7,965 nt of DNA, taken from the NCBI RefSeq assembly GCF_014359955.1, contig NZ_JACIYL010000132.1, positions 1 to 7,965 of the forward strand, given 5' to 3'. The DNA comes from Thermogutta sp. (GTDB lineage: Bacteria > Planctomycetota > Planctomycetia > Pirellulales > Thermoguttaceae). Shown here piece by piece: positions 6,166-7,965 of the stretch (position 1 is the first letter of the stretch; the number at the start of each line of letters is the position of its first letter). The notes beneath the pieces were generated by a model that was given only the letters and a program-made list of their open reading frames with translations, was not told where the DNA came from and searched no databases. Position numbers and translations under genes: made by a program.

Positions 6166-6897
6166 TCATCGATCGGGGCTCTCCGGAGAACCCTCATTCT
6201 CCCCCGGTGGTTCCGCGATCTGTTCTCCGGATTCGGATACCACAGCGGGCGGAGCGCCCACTGATGGCGGCATCTGCCCGCTCTGGAGATACGGTTCCAG
6301 GATTTCCCGCAATTTCGCTCTCGCCCGCGATAAAAGCGATTTCACGGCCTTGGGCGACAACTTCATGGCCGCCGCGATATCCGCGTAACTCATCCCCTCG
6401 AATTTGCAAAGGAGAACCGCCATGCGTTGTCGCTCGTTGAGGGACTCCATGGCCAGACGCACCACCTCCCGCATCTCCAATTTATCCAGTCGTCTGGCGG
6501 GGATCTGGCCGCTGGGGACCTGGATGGCATCGTCGAGGGCCTCGAAATGCTGGGAGTCCCCCGGCCGAAACGGCACGGTTTGCTCGCGTCGGCGGGCTCG
6601 GCTCCGCAGGGCATTCATGGCCACATTATTGACGATGCGAAACAACCAGGTGGCGAATTTGGCGCTGGGTTCGTACGTATGCCTTGCCCGATAGACCCGA
6701 AGAAACACCTCCTGGGCCAGGTCCTCGGCCTGATCCCGGTTGCCCACCAGATGTTCCAGCACCGCGATGATGCGGGACTGGTAGCGCAGCACCAGTTCCT
6801 CGAACGCACTGGCGCTTCCATCGCGAACCTCGAGCATCAAACGCACGTCGGGGTCGCAGAGGGCTGTCTGTTGGGCAGTGGAGTCCTTTTCAGCCAA
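6166..6897 (-). CDS. ECF-family RNA polymerase sigma factor (sigma-70 regions 2 and 4)
   Basis: The 243-residue protein directs RNA polymerase to specific promoters. Region 2 spans about 31-101, with DQAEDLAQEVFLRVYRAR (55-72), ATWLFRIVNNVAMNALRSR (82-100) and a basic end ARRR. A variable linker follows (105-140). Region 4 spans about 148-202: ESLNERQRMAVLLCKFEGMS, YADIAAAMKLSPKAVKSLLS (the DNA-binding helix-turn-helix) and RARAKLREIL. About 40 residues rich in Pro, Glu and Gly trail after it, unusual for the ordinary ECF size of 170-200. The start is TTG at 6897; an in-frame TGA stands at 6903-6901 and GAGGA at 6908-6904 gives six-base spacing, so no longer start is possible. The anti-sigma gene follows after 120 bases. 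A 107-bp inverted repeat lies directly upstream and may control it. I cannot assign an ECF subgroup from the sequence alone. Confidence 0.93.
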   Translation of the reverse strand: MAEKDSTAQQTALCDPDVRLMLEVRDGSASAFEELVLRYQSRIIAVLEHLVGNRDQAEDLAQEVFLRVYRARHTYEPSAKFATWLFRIVNNVAMNALRSRARRREQTVPFRPGDSQHFEALDDAIQVPSGQIPARRLDKLEMREVVRLAMESLNERQRMAVLLCKFEGMSYADIAAAMKLSPKAVKSLLSRARAKLREILEPYLQSGQMPPSVGAPPAVVSESGEQIAEPPGENEGSPESPDR

Positions 6898-6903
6898 GGA
6901 TCA

Positions 6904-6908
6904 TCCTC
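6904..6908 (-). promoter_or_regulatory. Ribosome binding site that decides the TTG start of the sigma factor
   Basis: GAGGA on the minus strand lies six bases before TTG at 6897. An in-frame stop (TGA, 6903-6901) sits between them, so TTG is the earliest possible start, and the next in-frame Met is some twenty residues downstream in region 1/2. TTG initiation usually lowers yield, which would suit a sigma factor. Confidence 0.75.
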
Positions 6909-7015
6909 GTGGAATCCCACCTGGGTTGATGCCGCGTGTATCATTATGTTGCCGCATCCATCAGTTTCTACACAACTCACTCTTAATGATGGCATCAACC
7001 GCGGCCAGATTCCAC
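6909..7015. repeat. 107-bp imperfect inverted repeat upstream of the sigma gene
   Basis: The left arm read on + and the right arm read on - share three blocks in the same order. GTGGAATC is at 6909-6916 and 7015-7008. GGTTGATGCC is at 6924-6933 and 7000-6991, after seven divergent bases. ATCATTA is at 6940-6946 and 6990-6984, after a six-base insertion in the left arm only. About 27 of 32 aligned bases agree. The middle (6947-6983) is unique. On the minus strand CATAAT (6948-6943) is a -10-like hexamer about 46 bases before the sigma start, without a convincing -35. The right arm offers GGAATC and ATCATT spaced by 17 bases. The element could be an operator, a pair of convergent promoter-like sites, or a MITE remnant. 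No target-site duplication is visible at its edges. Confidence 0.6.
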
Positions 7016-7270
7016 AACCCCGGCCGGCGACAACGGATCATACTCGCATGAATTGCACCTTTCGCAGCTTGCACACCGGTCTGGGCGGAGGCCGCAAATC
7101 TGGGGACGCTGTTTGCTATTGATCCGGGTAGCCTCGCGGGGTTGAGGCCGCTGGGCCGACGTTTTTGATCTCGCCTCACAATATTCAACGCTTGACGTGT
7201 CGAGAGGTTCTGGACGTGACCCATCCCCACTTGGGCGAGAACCTTCGGGGCACCACGGGGGCAATGCGCT
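7016..7270. other. 255-nt region with no recognisable gene
   Basis: No open frame here has a family motif. A small stem GCCTC/GAGGC (7131-7135 with 7144-7148) and a GGCC-gctg-GGCC stem followed by GACGTTTTT (about 7146-7165) are visible, both too weak to call. It may contain further upstream control sequence for the sigma gene, but nothing specific can be supported. Confidence 0.5.
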
Positions 7271-7310
7271 GGTCGGGCAATTCATGAATTGCCCCTACGG
7301 TGTCCCGTAG
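7271..7310. repeat. REP-like family 1, copy 3, with an overlapping second hairpin
   Basis: Positions 7271-7298 align with the palindrome at 666-693 with 25 of 28 bases the same; the three differences are all at the left edge, where the GTAG tag is lost. The core 7275-7294 is still a perfect 20-bp palindrome, and the right edge keeps CTAC. A second hairpin overlaps the right edge: CTACGG (7295-7300) pairs with CCGTAG (7305-7310) around TGTC, so two alternative structures compete for 7295-7298. Confidence 0.7.
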
Positions 7311-7320
7311 CGGACGTGGG

Positions 7321-7352
7321 ATTTGCGTTTATTGGAATTTGCGCTTATTGGA
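7321..7352. repeat. Tandem 16-bp direct repeat
   Basis: ATTTGCGTTTATTGGA (7321-7336) is followed at once by ATTTGCGCTTATTGGA (7337-7352), differing at one base. The last three bases overlap the GGAG tag of the first hairpin of the next cluster (7350). Confidence 0.8.
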
Positions 7353-7372
7353 GGGACGCCTTCCACGGCGTC
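7350..7372. repeat. GGAG-tagged hairpin, REP-like family 2, first copy
   Basis: The tag GGAG (7350-7353) precedes a stem GACGCC (7355-7360) that pairs with GGCGTC (7367-7372) around TTCCAC. The tag and the pattern G-G-A-C in the stem match the hairpins in the adjoining 92-bp array, but the loop differs from their CTTGT. It is therefore a more distant member. Confidence 0.6.
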
Positions 7373-7381
7373 GGTGCAACC

Positions 7382-7657
7382 TCGGAGGGGCACGCTTGTC
7401 GTGCCCGAGCAGGACGCAATGGATGATCCAACGTTGCACGACGGACCTGACAAGCAGGTCCCTCCGGAAAAGGTCGGAGGGGCACGCTTGTCGTGCCCGA
7501 GCAGGGCGCAATGGATGATCCAACGTTGCACGACGGACCTGACAAGCAGGTCCCTCCGGAAAAGGTCGGAAGGGCACGCTTGTCGTGCCCGGGCAAAAGG
7601 GAATGGATGATCCAACGTTGCACAGCGGACCCGACAAGCGGGTCCCTCCGGAAGGCG
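7382..7657. repeat. Three tandem 92-bp units, each with two opposed GGAG-tagged hairpins (BIME-like)
   Basis: Units start at 7382, 7474 and 7566, exactly 92 bases apart; the first two are nearly identical and the third more diverged. Each has a forward hairpin: tag GGAG, stem GGGCACG/CGTGCCC, loop CTTGT (unit 1: 7384-7406; GGAA in unit 3). It then has a core containing AATGGATGATCCAACGTTGC and an inverted hairpin with stem GGACCTG/CAGGTCC, loop ACAAG and tag CTCC (unit 1: 7443-7465). In unit 3 the second stem is GGACCCG/CGGGTCC (7627-7645), both sides changed together. The period is not a multiple of three and frames are open by chance on both strands, so this is not a protein repeat. The arrangement of paired, opposed, tagged hairpins is that of bacterial interspersed mosaic elements. 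Function could be RAYT substrate, protein-binding array or structured transcript. Confidence 0.85.
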
Positions 7658-7679
7658 GACCTGACTGGCACGTCCCTCC
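7657..7679. repeat. Trailing inverted hairpin of REP-like family 2
   Basis: GGACCTG (7657-7663) pairs with CACGTCC (7669-7675) with one C-C mismatch, around ACTGG, and ends in CTCC (7676-7679). It has the same orientation as the second hairpin of each 92-bp unit, and lies seven bases after the last one. It looks like a decaying copy that closes the array. Confidence 0.6.
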
Positions 7680-7965
7680 GCGTTGAATCTCGCTGCCACG
7701 CAAACCCAAGTGGATGTACAAGTTCTCATGGGTAGAAAGGGGGCATATGTCAGGTTCTGGACGCGCGATCCCTCTATCAGGGGAGACGCAACCGACCTTC
7801 AAATCACCGGGTTCGGAAACCTTCGCAACAGTTGCATTTCACGCACAATCGGAACAAAGTGAGGAAATGGGGAACATTGCAGGAAACAGGAGGCCCATGA
7901 CGCCGCCGGTGAGCGCCCGCAATCGCCGCGGCGGCGTGTGACAAACTCGGTAGTTGGGCAGGCCG
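7680..7965. other. 286-nt right end without a supported gene
   Basis: A 64-codon frame (7747-7941, ATG with AAAGGGGG close before it) has no recognisable motif. AGGAGG (7888-7893) precedes ATG at 7897, but that frame ends after 14 codons. A perfect 8-bp stem ACGCCGCC/GGCGGCGT (7900-7907 with 7930-7937) follows without a T tract. This may be the leader of a gene beyond the window. Confidence 0.4.

Noticed and set aside
6909..7015. Insertion sequence
   Set aside because: At 107 bp it cannot code for a transposase and no target-site duplication is visible; only a MITE-like remnant remains possible.
6427..7122. 231-codon frame on + opposite the sigma factor
   Set aside because: It lies antisense to the clear sigma-70 regions and has no motif of its own.
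7382..7657. Possible CRISPR array
   Set aside because: The 92-bp units are contiguous and repeat throughout; there are no unique spacers between short repeats, and no cas gene is nearby.
7295..7810. Long open frames on both strands across the 92-bp repeats
   Set aside because: They owe their openness to GC-rich repeats; the 92-bp period shifts the frame each unit, both strands are open at once, and no start with a proper ribosome binding site or protein motif is seen.
7747..7941. 64-codon frame with a purine run before its ATG
   Set aside because: The spacing of AAAGGGGG to the ATG is only three bases, composition is low-complexity, and no motif or neighbour supports a gene.

Overview
The window looks like a piece of a Planctomycetota chromosome, probably a Pirellulales-type organism of moderate-to-high GC. 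This is an inference from gene content: a DUF1559 pseudopilin-like protein, two small lipoproteins of the kind that usually accompany DUF1559 genes, a zinc-less anti-sigma factor with a very long extracytoplasmic part, and its ECF sigma factor. No taxonomic marker gene is present, so genus and species cannot be given.

Layout. Positions 1-2812 read on the + strand: a hairpin terminator of an off-window gene (11-42), a lipoprotein gene whose signal-peptide region is in a different frame from the only usable ATG (50-572), a 528-nt spacer with palindromes and a candidate promoter, a DUF1559 pseudopilin-like gene (1101-2177), a short hairpin, and a second lipoprotein paralogous to the first (2321-2812). 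Positions 2860-6897 read on the - strand, in transcription order: an ECF sigma factor (6897-6166), its presumed membrane anti-sigma partner (6045-4045) and a divergent YchF-like P-loop ATPase/GTPase (3900-2860). The two blocks converge at about 2813-2859. Positions 6898-7965 carry no convincing gene. They hold a 107-bp imperfect inverted repeat abutting the sigma ribosome binding site, and a dense cluster of palindromic repeats centred on a 92-bp unit repeated three times in tandem.

How the parts work together. The sigma/anti-sigma pair is a classical stress-signalling module: the N-terminal cytoplasmic part of the anti-sigma protein would hold the sigma factor, one transmembrane helix follows, and some 540 extracytoplasmic residues would sense or scaffold. 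The DUF1559 protein and the lipoproteins are expected at the cell envelope; their exact roles are unknown in the family.

The most interesting structure is non-coding. Two families of palindromes are visible, one beginning with GTAG (607-634, 666-693, 7271-7298) and one beginning with GGAG (eight hairpins in 7350-7679). Within the second family, stem bases change in matched pairs while the tag and the loop stay nearly fixed. This resembles REP/BIME elements that are mobilised by RAYT (TnpA-REP) transposases in other bacteria. No such transposase is in the window, so the link is a hypothesis.
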